DNA of 43,387 bases from Ignavibacteriae bacterium HGW-Ignavibacteriae-4 (GCA_002839765.1 PGYR01000003.1:1-43387), one strand, 5' to 3'; positions 1-7,721 are shown, counted from the first letter of the stretch. The notes: generated by a model not told the origin, from the letters alone. Translations and numbers: made by a program.

Positions 1-1649
1 TCTGGAACACAGATGAAACGAGCAAGTCCATCGAAGTAAATGAAACTGGAAGATATATACTAACAGTAGAAACAAGTAAGGGTTGTACTATATCAAATAC
101 AATAGATATTACATACCACCCCAAAGTACAAGCTCAACTAAAACCCACACCAACTACTATATGCAATGGAGATTCAACATTGTTAGAATCAAAATACGAT
201 GTTCCTTATTATAGCTACGAGTGGAATACAGGAGCTACAACAAAGAATATCTATGTTAGCGAAAGTGGTACATATAAGTTAACAATAACCGACACAAGAA
301 CTGGCTGTACAGACAGCACAGAAATAGCAATCAAGGTAGAAGATAACTTACAACCAACGATAACTGGTAGCAATATTTGTTCTGGTGAATCTGCTACACT
401 TACTGCATTACCAAACGACCCAAGCTATACTTACCTTTGGAGCAATGGTGAAGAAACACCAGTAATAGTAGTTAACCAAGCTGGTACATATTCCGTTACC
501 GTTAGCAAGGCAGGATGCGTAGGCACAGCAGAAACGACAGTAAAAGAAAGCCCAACACCAACGTTTGAAATACAAGGTGAGAGTATAATCTGTAATAATG
601 AAACTGCTTTGCTCTCATCTAGCGAAGACTTTGAAGAATACCTTTGGTCAACTAACGAAGTAACCAAAGAAATAGAAGTCACAGAAGCAGGAACATATAC
701 ATTAACTGTTACAGATACTGACGGATGTACAGCAACAGTAACACATATAGTTGATAAATACGAACTGAAATTCGACATAAGCAAAGGTAATATAGATTTT
801 GGTAAGGTTTATATAACAGAGACTAAAACTAATAATACAACTATTACAAACAAAAGTGGGTTTGATATTACTTTAGCTAATGGACAAGTAATCGCAAATG
901 GACAACCATATCCATACAGCTATGATTTTGTACCAACACAATTAGGTCCATTCAACAACAGTATTGATATTAGCATTATAGCACCGTGTGACACTGTAAT
1001 TACAATCCCAATAACAGCAACTGTATATGCCCGAACTACTATCAGCACAACTGACATATACACCCAAATCGGGCAAGTTGAAACTATACCAGTTTACCTA
1101 GAATGTGAGGCTAATCTACCAACGCAAGAATACACAATTACAACAGATATAGATAGAACTGCATTCTTTACGAGTGATAGTTACACGATTAATCAGACTC
1201 AAGCAATCAACCAATCAAGAACTAACATACATAACCTTACAGGTACGGTACTACTCTCAAATTCTTTGGAATACGACATCACATTCCCAAGCTACACATT
1301 CATTAATCCTTACATAGAAGTAATAGAACAACCAGGGAAGATTTACATAGATTCTGTCTGTGTGTTTCCATTGCGTAACATCACATCATTCGACCCAACA
1401 ACTCTAGATATAAACCCCAACCCAGCTAGTGAGCAGCTGAATATAGATATTACTACTGGAGTACAAGGAACGATGAAGCTAGAACTAGTTGCTACTGATG
1501 GACGTGTGATTTATACCGATGAGTGGACACAATCAACTAGAACGAAGCAGATGCTGATAAATACGCTAGCTATCCCAAGTGGGCTATACCAAGTAAGATT
1601 GATCACTCCTTATGATGCTATTACTAAGAGTGTTGTGGTGGTGGAGTAA
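1..1649 (+). CDS. Surface protein with Ig-like repeats and T9SS sorting domain (5'-truncated)
   Basis: The reading frame is open from the window edge (first full codon at 3) to a TAA at 1647-1649, giving 548 visible residues; the true start lies outside. The N-terminal part holds at least three to four degenerate repeats of roughly 75 residues. Each carries a Cys near its start, a YLWSNG/YEWNTG-type core, a GTYTVTV-type strand and a closing GC, as in Ig-like/PKD-type repeats of Bacteroidota gliding and adhesion proteins. A choice-of-anchor-D-like segment (around IDFGKVYITETKT) follows. The last ~80 residues are a type A T9SS sorting domain (INPNPASEQLNI, then SGLYQVRL). It is probably a cell-surface or secreted adhesin moved through the T9SS. 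The ligand is unknown. Expected processing (signal peptide and sorting-domain removal) comes from family knowledge. Confidence 0.85.
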   Translation, partial: WNTDETSKSIEVNETGRYILTVETSKGCTISNTIDITYHPKVQAQLKPTPTTICNGDSTLLESKYDVPYYSYEWNTGATTKNIYVSESGTYKLTITDTRTGCTDSTEIAIKVEDNLQPTITGSNICSGESATLTALPNDPSYTYLWSNGEETPVIVVNQAGTYSVTVSKAGCVGTAETTVKESPTPTFEIQGESIICNNETALLSSSEDFEEYLWSTNEVTKEIEVTEAGTYTLTVTDTDGCTATVTHIVDKYELKFDISKGNIDFGKVYITETKTNNTTITNKSGFDITLANGQVIANGQPYPYSYDFVPTQLGPFNNSIDISIIAPCDTVITIPITATVYARTTISTTDIYTQIGQVETIPVYLECEANLPTQEYTITTDIDRTAFFTSDSYTINQTQAINQSRTNIHNLTGTVLLSNSLEYDITFPSYTFINPYIEVIEQPGKIYIDSVCVFPLRNITSFDPTTLDINPNPASEQLNIDITTGVQGTMKLELVATDGRVIYTDEWTQSTRTKQMLINTLAIPSGLYQVRLITPYDAITKSVVVVE

Positions 1650-1694
1650 ACTAAAAAGAATATAGAAATTTAAAAGTCTTTAGCCTCCGAAAAC

Positions 1695-1746
1695 ATTAAA
1701 GTATATAGAGTAGTTTATTTATTTAAACTACTCTATATACTTTAAT
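1695..1746. terminator. 23-bp perfect inverted repeat, likely bidirectional terminator
   Basis: Arms at 1695-1717 and 1724-1746 are exact reverse complements, with a 6-nt loop (tttatt). The hairpin lies between two convergent genes, the surface protein ending at 1649 and the recombinase ending at 1769. It is AT-rich, with T-rich sequence on both exits, so a two-way transcription stop is the simplest reading. Its perfection and length are unusual for a terminator. Confidence 0.7.
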
Positions 1747-1768
1747 ACTATTTGATTTTTCTTTCCTT

Positions 1769-2983
1769 TTACCATCTATCTACTTTACTCCTTACTGCAT
1801 TAATTGCATCTGAGTCTGAAATTCTTATATATTTATCGAATGAAGCTCTAGAGGTATGTCCAGTTATTTTCATAATTTCAGATGGAGTTATTCTATCTAG
1901 TATAAGCCTTGTAATAAAGGTACGACGTGCTGTATGAGATGAAATTACTTTATATTTAGGTAACTTCTCTTCGAGTTGTATATTATTTCTAAAATCTGTT
2001 ATTACTACTGTATCAGTTAATCCTGCATCTCTAAGAAAACGTTTTAGCTTAGAATTATAATGGGAAGCACCATGATCCTTTATAAAATTCGACACATTAT
2101 TTTCTTTTAAAATTTGCAATAGTTTTTTACCTATTGGAATAGCTATCTCTTTATTAGTTTTTAAAGTGATTAATCTGATTATTCTATTTTTCAAATCAAT
2201 TTTATCATCAGTCAACCGCATTAAGTCAGACAGCCTAAGCCCTGTATATATCTGTATTAAGAACTTATTTTTAATATCAATTTGAGTCTTTCTAGTTGGC
2301 TTATAATTATGTATTTTTCTAATATCTTCATCTGTTAGAATGATAGAGTCCGTCTTATGTCCTTTGATTTTGAATTTTTTGTAATCTTGGTTATTAATAT
2401 ACTTTTTATCGTATGCGTAGTTCAACAACGTATTTAATATTATAAACTTTGATTGTATTGTATTATCTGAATTACCTATTTTCGAAAGGTAATCTTTAAA
2501 CTCCAGTTGAAAAGCCTTTTCTATTTGGTCTACTAATATTTCTTTTTTTGTTAGTAATTCGAATTTAATAACTGTGTTCTTGAAAGACTTATATACAGTT
2601 GCTGAACTTTCTTTTAGGTTAATTTCTATTTTCCTTTCTTTTAAATATTCATCTATGAGATTTATCAATGTTATACTTTTTTCTGATTCATTATTATTGA
2701 ATTTCTTAATTGAATGTTTTAACTCATCAAACTTTAATTCATTATAGTTTTTATAATGTTCCGCACACAATTCATTTAGAAATTTAAATTTTTGATCTAG
2801 AATATAGTTAAGATTAAATGAGTTCGGATGAGCTGTCTTAACACGCTGTAATTTTGAATCCCAATATTTTGTTTCAATTGAAATAGCTAATGGTAGCTTA
2901 AGTCTTTTTTTATCACTTATACTGAATATTATACTGCTCTTTTCCTTATTTGCATGAGCTAGGTATTTCCGTATTGAAAACAT
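1769..2983 (-). CDS. Tyrosine recombinase / site-specific integrase
   Basis: This 404-residue protein has the layout of Bacteroidota phage/transposon-type integrases: an N-terminal arm-binding region (about 1-95), a SAM-like core-binding domain (about 105-205) and a C-terminal catalytic domain. The catalytic set is complete: R250 (TGLRLSDL), probable K278, H350 and R353 (SHTARRTF), H376 (TGHTS) and nucleophile Y385 (FDKYI). It should therefore be an active DNA strand-transfer enzyme. Codon use is very AT-rich. No relaxase, phage structural, transposition or cargo genes are adjacent, so it is a solitary integrase: a remnant of an integrated element, or a local invertase acting near the surface-protein gene. 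Its DNA target cannot be read from the protein. The ATG at 2983 gives full family length. Confidence 0.93.
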   Translation of the reverse strand: MFSIRKYLAHANKEKSSIIFSISDKKRLKLPLAISIETKYWDSKLQRVKTAHPNSFNLNYILDQKFKFLNELCAEHYKNYNELKFDELKHSIKKFNNNESEKSITLINLIDEYLKERKIEINLKESSATVYKSFKNTVIKFELLTKKEILVDQIEKAFQLEFKDYLSKIGNSDNTIQSKFIILNTLLNYAYDKKYINNQDYKKFKIKGHKTDSIILTDEDIRKIHNYKPTRKTQIDIKNKFLIQIYTGLRLSDLMRLTDDKIDLKNRIIRLITLKTNKEIAIPIGKKLLQILKENNVSNFIKDHGASHYNSKLKRFLRDAGLTDTVVITDFRNNIQLEEKLPKYKVISSHTARRTFITRLILDRITPSEIMKITGHTSRASFDKYIRISDSDAINAVRSKVDRW

Positions 2984-3034
2984 ATTATCTATAATTTATT
3001 ATTAATATGGATTCAATATAAGAGAAATTACATT

Positions 3035-3058
3035 TAGGACAAAATATAGGACAAATTA
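3035..3058. repeat. Two tandem 12-bp repeats upstream of the recombinase
   Basis: The 9-mer taggacaaa occurs at 3035-3043 and again at 3047-3055. The full 12-bp units differ at one position. They lie 52-75 bp upstream of the recombinase ATG on the non-coding side. Direct repeats in this place could be integrase arm-type sites or operators. That role is inferred from position only. Confidence 0.5.
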
Positions 3059-3291
3059 TACTTACTTTGACTTATATCTCTTTACTTTGATTAACATTCT
3101 CATACAACTAAGCCCATTGAATAGCCTATTACAAGGTATATTATCGTATTTTGGGGTTAGCTGAAGTATGTATATACCTAAATGGTTACAATTAAGCACA
3201 AGAAAAGAGATAAAAGTAGTAAAATTAGACTAAATAAATATTTTCGTTCTGGGTTTAAGTAAATTTTTTAAAGTTTTATAATTATAAGTTT

Positions 3292-3319
3292 AAAAAAAGC
3301 CCACTGATTAGTGGGCTTT
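3292..3319 (-). terminator. Intrinsic terminator after the small lipoprotein gene
   Basis: A 9-bp stem (3296-3304 with 3311-3319; aaagcccac/gtgggcttt) with loop tgatta is preceded on the plus strand by seven A residues. On the minus strand it therefore ends in a U-run, as expected for the gene whose stop is at 3347. Confidence 0.8.
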
Positions 3320-3346
3320 GATAATTAAACTTTAGAGTTGATTAAT

Positions 3347-3757
3347 CTATATAAGTGCTATTCTTATTTTTGCACCAAACCTAGGTGATGCATTTAGTAT
3401 AGTAATATCTATCTCATTATCTTGATATGTTGGATTGGCAGATGTCAAAACTAATTCAGTAAATGAAATTCCATTATCCTTACTCAAATTTAAAACTACA
3501 GTATAATCTCTTCCTGAATCATCTGGACTTGCAGAAGATACTAACTGAATAATTTTAGAATTATCAAATTCAAAAGATTCATTAATAATCATATCTAAAA
3601 TCATTATTTCTCTGTGAGTTGAATCAAAGTCAACGATTGTGTCATTATCACCACCGTTATGACCTCTATCATTTCCAATATCGGTTGGATTCCAATTACA
3701 TGAGGCTAATATTACAGTGAATAAAATCACTGACAAGTGGATAAAATACTTTTTCAT
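3347..3757 (-). CDS. Small predicted lipoprotein, function unknown
   Basis: This 136-residue protein opens with a lipoprotein signal peptide (MKKYFIHLSVILFTVILASC), with the modified Cys at residue 20. The next ~25 residues are rich in Gly, Asn and Asp, a usual linker after the lipid anchor. The rest is a beta-rich stretch without a motif I recognise. There is no T9SS domain. It is probably anchored in the outer membrane and may face the periplasm or the surface. It is followed directly by a clear terminator and separated from the next gene upstream by 87 bp, so it is likely monocistronic or the last gene of a short transcript. Confidence 0.75.
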   Translation of the reverse strand: MKKYFIHLSVILFTVILASCNWNPTDIGNDRGHNGGDNDTIVDFDSTHREIMILDMIINESFEFDNSKIIQLVSSASPDDSGRDYTVVLNLSKDNGISFTELVLTSANPTYQDNEIDITILNASPRFGAKIRIALI

Positions 3758-3844
3758 TTGCGTTACCTAAAAAATTTGTTAAAAATCATTTCTAACCAAA
3801 TAACACATCATTTTCGAAATGGATACAAAAGATTATTAGAAAAA

Positions 3845-4489
3845 TTAATTTCTAATAAATTTATCAAAACTTTGACTTTTGTCTTTGTATGTTAATCTAA
3901 CAAGATAAATCCCACTACTCAGACTTCTTAAATCTATATTAATATTGTCTTTTAATGACAACAGTACTATTCCATTTACATCTAAAATTTCAATTTTTTT
4001 GATTACTTTATTGGTTCTAATATTCAAATACTCGTTACTTGGATTCGGAAATAATTCTAATTTATTATTCCCAATATTTTCAACTAGATTAGTGGTAACT
4101 ATATTGACAGGAATTGTGCAATCCGGATTATATGTAACTAAATAGCCCTTAAAATTAGCTGGGAATTCCGTGATACCATCTCTAAGCACCATAGCATATC
4201 TAGTTGTATCACCTGGCTTAAATGGGAAAAAATAACTCGATTTGTAATAATCGGTATTTGTAATAGTATCACCATTATTATCTACAAGTGCAAAGCTAAT
4301 ATATCCAGTATTCGGAGCTGTAATCTCATCATAAGTCATATCAAAATAAAAACCTTTTCTAGGTTCATCCCATATCCAATCATCAATAATTGAATCTTGG
4401 AAGTTAAATAAATGAAAAGTGCCACAATCCTGACTATAAAGATTAATTCCAGAAAATGTTATTAATAATGAGAGTAAATAATAATTCAT
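3845..4489 (-). CDS. Secreted T9SS-sorted protein, function unknown
   Basis: The start is placed at the ATG at 4489, because it gives a proper signal peptide (MNYYLLSLLITFSGINLYSQ). The frame runs further upstream from a TTG, but the added ~31 residues are not signal-like. The mature part (about residues 20-130) is a beta-rich domain of unknown type. The C-terminal ~75 residues are a T9SS sorting domain (LELFPNPSNEYLNI, then LSSGIYLVRLTYKD). The protein is therefore probably exported and surface-attached or released. At 214 residues it is a short cargo. The gene lies 93 nt downstream of the dinB stop on the same strand but is probably functionally unrelated. Confidence 0.75.
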   Translation of the reverse strand: MNYYLLSLLITFSGINLYSQDCGTFHLFNFQDSIIDDWIWDEPRKGFYFDMTYDEITAPNTGYISFALVDNNGDTITNTDYYKSSYFFPFKPGDTTRYAMVLRDGITEFPANFKGYLVTYNPDCTIPVNIVTTNLVENIGNNKLELFPNPSNEYLNIRTNKVIKKIEILDVNGIVLLSLKDNINIDLRSLSSGIYLVRLTYKDKSQSFDKFIRN

Positions 4490-4535
4490 GGTAACTTCTA
4501 TTTTATTAATGAGATGTATAATGGAGGAATAACAA

Positions 4536-4557
4536 CTGAAACAGTGATTAGTTTCAG
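4536..4557 (-). terminator. Possible weak hairpin after dinB
   Basis: A 7-bp inverted repeat (ctgaaac 4536-4542 with gtttcag 4551-4557) with an 8-nt loop lies 26 nt beyond the dinB stop. The following U-tract on the minus strand is poor, so this is at best a weak terminator. Confidence 0.3.
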
Positions 4558-4582
4558 AATTATTAATAAAAATTATGTGCAA

Positions 4583-5650
4583 TCAAAAATCCAGCAACAA
4601 CTGCCGACTCTCATTCTTGTTAATATTCAGATTAGATAACTGCACGCCCAATAGTCGGACAGGATCTTCCGGGAAATTCGGCATTCGGAGTAGTTCGTAG
4701 ATAGCATTATACATTTCTGGTGTAGTCGATATGTATTCGTCCATAGTCTTGCTTCTGGTGTTCACTACGAAGTTGTGGTACTTTATTTTCAGGGTTATGG
4801 TCTTCCCTGCTATATTCTTTTTTTCTAGTAATTCGGCGAGCTTTTCGATTATTCCGTGGAGCTTATCTAGCATTTCATTCGGGTCATCTATATTCTCGTT
4901 GAAAGTACGCTCTTTACCTACTGATTTACGTAAACGCTTTGATATAACAGGACTATTGTGGGAGAACGTAACTTGATTATACAGATAAACCCCTGTCTTT
5001 CCGAATTCCAAAGCCATGTTTATCTTACCCTTTTTAAGAATATCTTCACCCTTGTATATACCAGCTTTGTTCAGCTTTTGCTTGTTCACATTACCTACAC
5101 CTGGGATTTTCTCCACCGCCAATTGCTTAACAAAAAGCTCAGCTTTATTGGGGTGAATAACATAATATCCATCAGGTTTATTGCAATCAGAAGCAACTTT
5201 TGCAAGAAACTTAGTGAATGATATACCAGCTGAAGCGGTAAGATTCACTTCCTTCTTTATCTTCTTACGGATTTCTATGGCTACTTCTTTGGCAGTTACT
5301 TCGTCAGGTTTGTAGTCAGTTATATCCATATATGCTTCGTCTATAGAGACTTGCTCTATCAGCTCGGTGTAACCTCGTAGGATTTTCATTACCTTGTTCG
5401 AAGCTTCCTTGTAGGCGTTATAATGCCCATTTACAAAGATGAGATGAGGACAGAGTTTGAGTGCTTGGTGCGATGGCATAGCCGAACGAACACCGAATTT
5501 GCGGGCTTCGTAGCTAGCGGCAGCCACTACTCCACGGTGTATACCCCCAACTGCTATGGGTTTACCTCTGAGTGCTGGATTATCTCTTTGCTCAACGGAA
5601 GCAAAGAAAGCATCCATATCTATATGGATTATCCTTTTGAACTTATTCAT
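4583..5650 (-). CDS. dinB: DNA polymerase IV (Y-family translesion polymerase)
   Basis: This 355-residue protein matches DinB over its full length. The N-terminal catalytic region has the HIDMDAFFASVEQ motif (D11 metal ligand, F16 at the steric-gate position), YEARKFGVRSAMP, and SIDEAYMDIT with D104/E105. The helix-hairpin-helix/thumb region includes KIPGVGNV, and the little-finger domain follows. The C-terminus ends in QLLLDF, a good beta-clamp-binding motif. It extends primers past damaged bases, at the cost of fidelity. A candidate Bacteroidota-type promoter lies upstream (5696-5726). I see no convincing LexA operator, so SOS control is not shown. Confidence 0.97.
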   Translation of the reverse strand: MNKFKRIIHIDMDAFFASVEQRDNPALRGKPIAVGGIHRGVVAAASYEARKFGVRSAMPSHQALKLCPHLIFVNGHYNAYKEASNKVMKILRGYTELIEQVSIDEAYMDITDYKPDEVTAKEVAIEIRKKIKKEVNLTASAGISFTKFLAKVASDCNKPDGYYVIHPNKAELFVKQLAVEKIPGVGNVNKQKLNKAGIYKGEDILKKGKINMALEFGKTGVYLYNQVTFSHNSPVISKRLRKSVGKERTFNENIDDPNEMLDKLHGIIEKLAELLEKKNIAGKTITLKIKYHNFVVNTRSKTMDEYISTTPEMYNAIYELLRMPNFPEDPVRLLGVQLSNLNINKNESRQLLLDF

Positions 5651-5695
5651 ATTTCTATTGATTTTAATATTGAAGAGAGGTGGACTTCAATAAGA

Positions 5696-5726
5696 CAAAT
5701 ATCCAAAAGAATTTCGAGAACTACAA
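5696..5726 (-). promoter_or_regulatory. Candidate dinB promoter (Bacteroidota -33/-7 type)
   Basis: On the minus strand a TTG (plus-strand caa at 5724-5726) is followed after exactly 20 nt by gATATTTG (5696-5703), a one-mismatch version of TAnnTTTG. The predicted start would leave a leader of about 40 nt before the dinB ATG. The spacing equals that seen for the tRNA-Lys promoter in this window. Confidence 0.4.
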
Positions 5727-5807
5727 GCGGAAGTTATTAGTTAGGATTTATTCATTTATAATGAAGGTTGAGGTTGAGTATGCGGAAATTCCCCTCTCGA
5801 GGGGTGG

Positions 5808-5823
5808 CCACGCCTAGGCGTGG
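5808..5823. repeat. 16-bp perfect palindrome ccacgcctaggcgtgg
   Basis: The sequence equals its own reverse complement. It sits next to ggggtgg/ggggtggtg motifs on both sides, so it may be the core of a larger dispersed element. Confidence 0.75.
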
Positions 5824-5902
5824 ACGGGGTGGTGATTATTGAAATACTATTATTCACATCTACGGGGTGGTTTTCCGTTTTATATTCGATTGCTACAGAT
5901 AT

Positions 5903-5921
5903 TTAGCCCCGATGGGGCTAA
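5903..5921. repeat. Hairpin repeat ttagcccc-gat-ggggctaa
   Basis: Perfect 8-bp arms enclose a 3-nt loop. There is no T-run, so a terminator is unlikely. It belongs to the same palindrome cluster. Confidence 0.7.
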
Positions 5922-5946
5922 TACAGGAATCTCTTTTATTACCTGG

Positions 5947-5975
5947 ACTCTTCGGACACTGCGTGTCCTCTGAGT
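5947..5975. repeat. Imperfect 13-bp inverted repeat with ggacac/gtgtcc core
   Basis: Arms 5947-5959 and 5963-5975 pair at the outer actc/gagt and the inner ggacac/gtgtcc, with mismatches between them and a tgc loop. Confidence 0.6.
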
Positions 5976-6003
5976 GACGTATTGACAAGGAGCTTTGGAA
6001 TTT

Positions 6004-6024
6004 GAGACGTATGCAATACGTCTC
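6004..6024. repeat. Hairpin repeat gagacgtat-gca-atacgtctc
   Basis: Perfect 9-bp arms (6004-6012, 6016-6024) with a 3-nt loop. Its form resembles short dispersed palindromes around gagacg...cgtctc that I recall from other bacteria. No U-run follows on either strand. Confidence 0.75.
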
Positions 6025-6144
6025 TACGATTTCTGTTAATCCAATTAATCGGTGATTTAGACGAAAGAGATTACCCATGCCTCTGGCTTGGCAAGCACGT
6101 CCTTTGAAGTCCTAGCTGTGACATATAATTAGAGCTGTTTTAGA

Positions 6145-6738
6145 CTATTTATCATGGATAACTATCCACTCACCAGTCCAATCATACATAATGTTGATAG
6201 CTGCTTGTGCGCCCGTACCCGCTACTATTGGGTAATGGGAGCTAACATCGGCGAGTAAACCGCAGACGTAGATATTATCACTAACTTTGTACTCGGTGTG
6301 TTCTAGTGCTACTCTTGAGCTATTGTCAGTTCTTGTGAATGGTTTGATTGGTAATTCTAGCCCTTTTATATCCCAACTTCTGAAACCTGTTGCTAATAGC
6401 AGATTAGAAGCTGTGAATTCTTTATCCTTTTTTGTCTTTATTATAAAGAACTCATTTTCTTTTATTATTTCTACTATACGGTTGTCAAATAGTTCTACTA
6501 CACCGTAGCTTTCAACTTGTTTTGTTAGTTTTTGGATAGCTTTCTTACCCGAAGTACCTTGCTTCAGACCGGGTGCATTGAAGAACTTCGCTTTCAAAGC
6601 ATCAGAGCCACCAGCATCGAATACAGCTATGGACTTGCCTTTCATGCTTTCTTTTTCCTTGATTCCAGCGGAGAGAATCAAAGCAGCAGAGAGACCAGAA
6701 ATCCCACCACCTATAATTGCTAAGTCGTATTTTTTCAT
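6145..6738 (-). CDS. Short FAD-dependent (thioredoxin-reductase-like) oxidoreductase
   Basis: The ATG at 6738 gives 197 residues. A TTG three bases upstream is in frame, but the ATG fits better. The protein opens with a dinucleotide-binding beta-alpha-beta fold (YDLAIIGGGISGLSAAL; G10, G12, G15). It has the later ATG motif (LLLATGFRSW) and a C-terminal FAD-contact stretch (NIYVCGLLADVSSHYP, then GTGAQAAINI). It lacks the inserted NAD(P)H domain and the CxxC redox pair of true thioredoxin reductases, whose usual length is ~310 residues. It is therefore a single-domain flavoprotein of unknown substrate. Its ATG shares one base with the stop of the NifX-like gene (TGATG), so the two are translationally coupled and probably work together. 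Confidence 0.8.
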   Translation of the reverse strand: MKKYDLAIIGGGISGLSAALILSAGIKEKESMKGKSIAVFDAGGSDALKAKFFNAPGLKQGTSGKKAIQKLTKQVESYGVVELFDNRIVEIIKENEFFIIKTKKDKEFTASNLLLATGFRSWDIKGLELPIKPFTRTDNSSRVALEHTEYKVSDNIYVCGLLADVSSHYPIVAGTGAQAAINIMYDWTGEWIVIHDK

Positions 6739-7169
6739 CAATGAACTTTATCTTTATGGTTTATTAATGAGTTATCTAGGTATTGATGTACTGTTTCTTC
6801 AAAATCTTTGTTTGTAGTGATTATAGGTTCCATCTTGAATTGCTCGATACTATCCCATGCATTAGCACACATACCACGAGCAATTACTACTTGGCAATCA
6901 GATATAGATTTCGCTATTTTCATGTGCTTGTCTTTGCTAGCATCAACTACAGTCAAAGAGAATTGACCCATTCCAGTTCCGCTACTATTTTTAGATATTA
7001 ACTTTGGAACTTCATCATCAGCTTTATCAACGTAAACTTCCCTTAGCTCTTCGTTTACTATTTTGCTGTTTTCTATTTCATATACTTTGAAGTATTGGGA
7101 CGATCCGAAAGTACCTACAATGGATTCCCCATTCTTAGTAACTATTGCAATTTTTAACATTTCATTCAT
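6738..7169 (-). CDS. NifX/NifB C-terminal-like (dinitrogenase Fe-Mo cofactor fold) protein
   Basis: The start is placed at the ATG at 7169 (MNEMLKIAIV), which matches the family start. An upstream in-frame start adds 16 residues without similarity, and ATG 7160 is also possible. The 143-residue product follows the Nitro_FeMo-Co pattern: LKIAIVTKNGESIVGTFGSS, a FKVYEIENSKI strand, DCQVVIARGMCANAWDSI, and MEPIITTNKDFEETVHQYL. Members bind Fe-S or Fe-Mo clusters during cofactor assembly, and many occur outside nitrogen fixation with unknown roles. No nif gene is present here, so a nitrogenase role is not supported. The ~40-residue insertion in the middle (KADDEVPKLISKNSSGTG) is longer than in minimal members. 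It is coupled to the downstream flavoprotein. Confidence 0.78.
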   Translation of the reverse strand: MNEMLKIAIVTKNGESIVGTFGSSQYFKVYEIENSKIVNEELREVYVDKADDEVPKLISKNSSGTGMGQFSLTVVDASKDKHMKIAKSISDCQVVIARGMCANAWDSIEQFKMEPIITTNKDFEETVHQYLDNSLINHKDKVH

Positions 7170-7247
7170 AATAAGACACAAATTTTTAAATTGGTTAATG
7201 CACACTAGACGCAACATATATAATTTAATTTAGAGAATGAATAAATA

Positions 7248-7721
7248 TTGACTGAAATAGATTATAAATATATGGAATTGGCTTTGGAAGAAGCACAAAA
7301 AGCAGCTGAACACGGCGATGTACCAATCGGGTGTGTGATTGTTCATATTGGGAATATAGTAGCATCGACTCACAATAGAGTCGAGAAAGACCAAGACTCG
7401 ACGGCACACGCGGAAATATTGGCAATTCGCGAGGCACAGAAAAGTATTGGCTACAAGCATTTACTAGATTGTGACATGTATATTACTTTAGAACCATGTG
7501 CTATGTGTGCTGGGGCTATAGTTTTATCGAGGGTGAATCGGCTTTTCATAGCTACAGCGGACCCGAAATCGGGTGCTTGTGGTAGCGTAATGGATATAAC
7601 GAATAATCCAGAGCTAAACCACAGATGTGAAGTTCACTATGGTATATATGAGTCAGAATCTTCAGAATTACTGAAGAATTTTTTCAAAAAGATACGAGAA
7701 AGAAATGGCAGAAGAAGTTAA
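7248..7721 (+). CDS. tadA: tRNA-specific adenosine deaminase
   Basis: This 157-residue protein is a full-length TadA. It has HAE (H54, E56) and PCAMC (C84, C87), the zinc ligands and catalytic Glu of the cytidine/adenosine deaminase fold, plus SRVNRLFIATADPKSG and the MNHR-like NHRCEVHYGI of this subfamily. It converts the wobble adenosine of tRNA-Arg(ACG) to inosine. A TTG at 7248 is used as start: a stop lies just upstream (7242-7244), and the next ATG (7272) would remove the expected first helix. The end overlaps rsmI by 17 nt in another frame, so the two are co-translated. Confidence 0.93.
   Translation: MTEIDYKYMELALEEAQKAAEHGDVPIGCVIVHIGNIVASTHNRVEKDQDSTAHAEILAIREAQKSIGYKHLLDCDMYITLEPCAMCAGAIVLSRVNRLFIATADPKSGACGSVMDITNNPELNHRCEVHYGIYESESSELLKNFFKKIRERNGRRS

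Larger units (their letters stand above)
2984..3346. other. AT-rich intergenic region upstream of the recombinase
   Basis: This 363-bp non-coding stretch lies between the recombinase and a lipoprotein gene. It is very AT-rich and has no credible ORF. It holds a tandem 12-bp repeat (3035-3058) and a hairpin terminator (3292-3319). The remaining sequence shows no recognisable tRNA, att core or promoter that I can defend. Confidence 0.6.
5727..6144. repeat. Intergenic cluster of GC-rich palindromic repeats
   Basis: The stretch between dinB and the flavoprotein gene (5651-6144, 494 bp) has no real gene. The part from 5790 to 6100 is clearly richer in GC than its surroundings. It carries a row of distinct hairpins: an imperfect one at 5791-5804 (around ctcgag); a perfect 16-bp palindrome at 5808-5823 (ccacgcctaggcgtgg); 8-bp arms with a 3-nt loop at 5903-5921; 13-bp imperfect arms at 5947-5975 with a perfect ggacac/gtgtcc core; 9-bp perfect arms with a 3-nt loop at 6004-6024; and a short one at 6086-6096. 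These look like dispersed, non-autonomous repeat families gathered at one site. From memory, similar short palindromes are scattered between genes in Bacteroidota, but copy number cannot be tested here. Confidence 0.65.

Noticed and set aside
431-784. 117-residue antisense frame within the Ig-repeat gene
   Set aside because: It is a shadow of the Thr/Val-rich repeats of the plus-strand protein, with no start signal or independent features.
1695-1746. Terminal inverted repeats of an insertion sequence
   Set aside because: The arms are separated by only 6 nt, so nothing could lie between them; no transposase is present.
4490-4582. N-terminal extension of the short T9SS protein to 4582
   Set aside because: The extra residues start at a TTG, are not signal-like, and would bury a good signal peptide beginning at 4489.
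5893-6078. 61-residue open frame on the minus strand
   Set aside because: It lies entirely inside the palindrome cluster, has no domain or signal, and its sequence simply translates the repeats.
5790-6100. CRISPR array
   Set aside because: The hairpins differ from each other and there is no repeated unit with regular spacers; no cas genes are present.
6738-7169. Nitrogenase cofactor gene (nif operon)
   Set aside because: Only the NifX/NifB C-terminal-type fold is present; no nifH/D/K/E/N or radical-SAM NifB domain lies nearby, and such folds are common in non-fixers.
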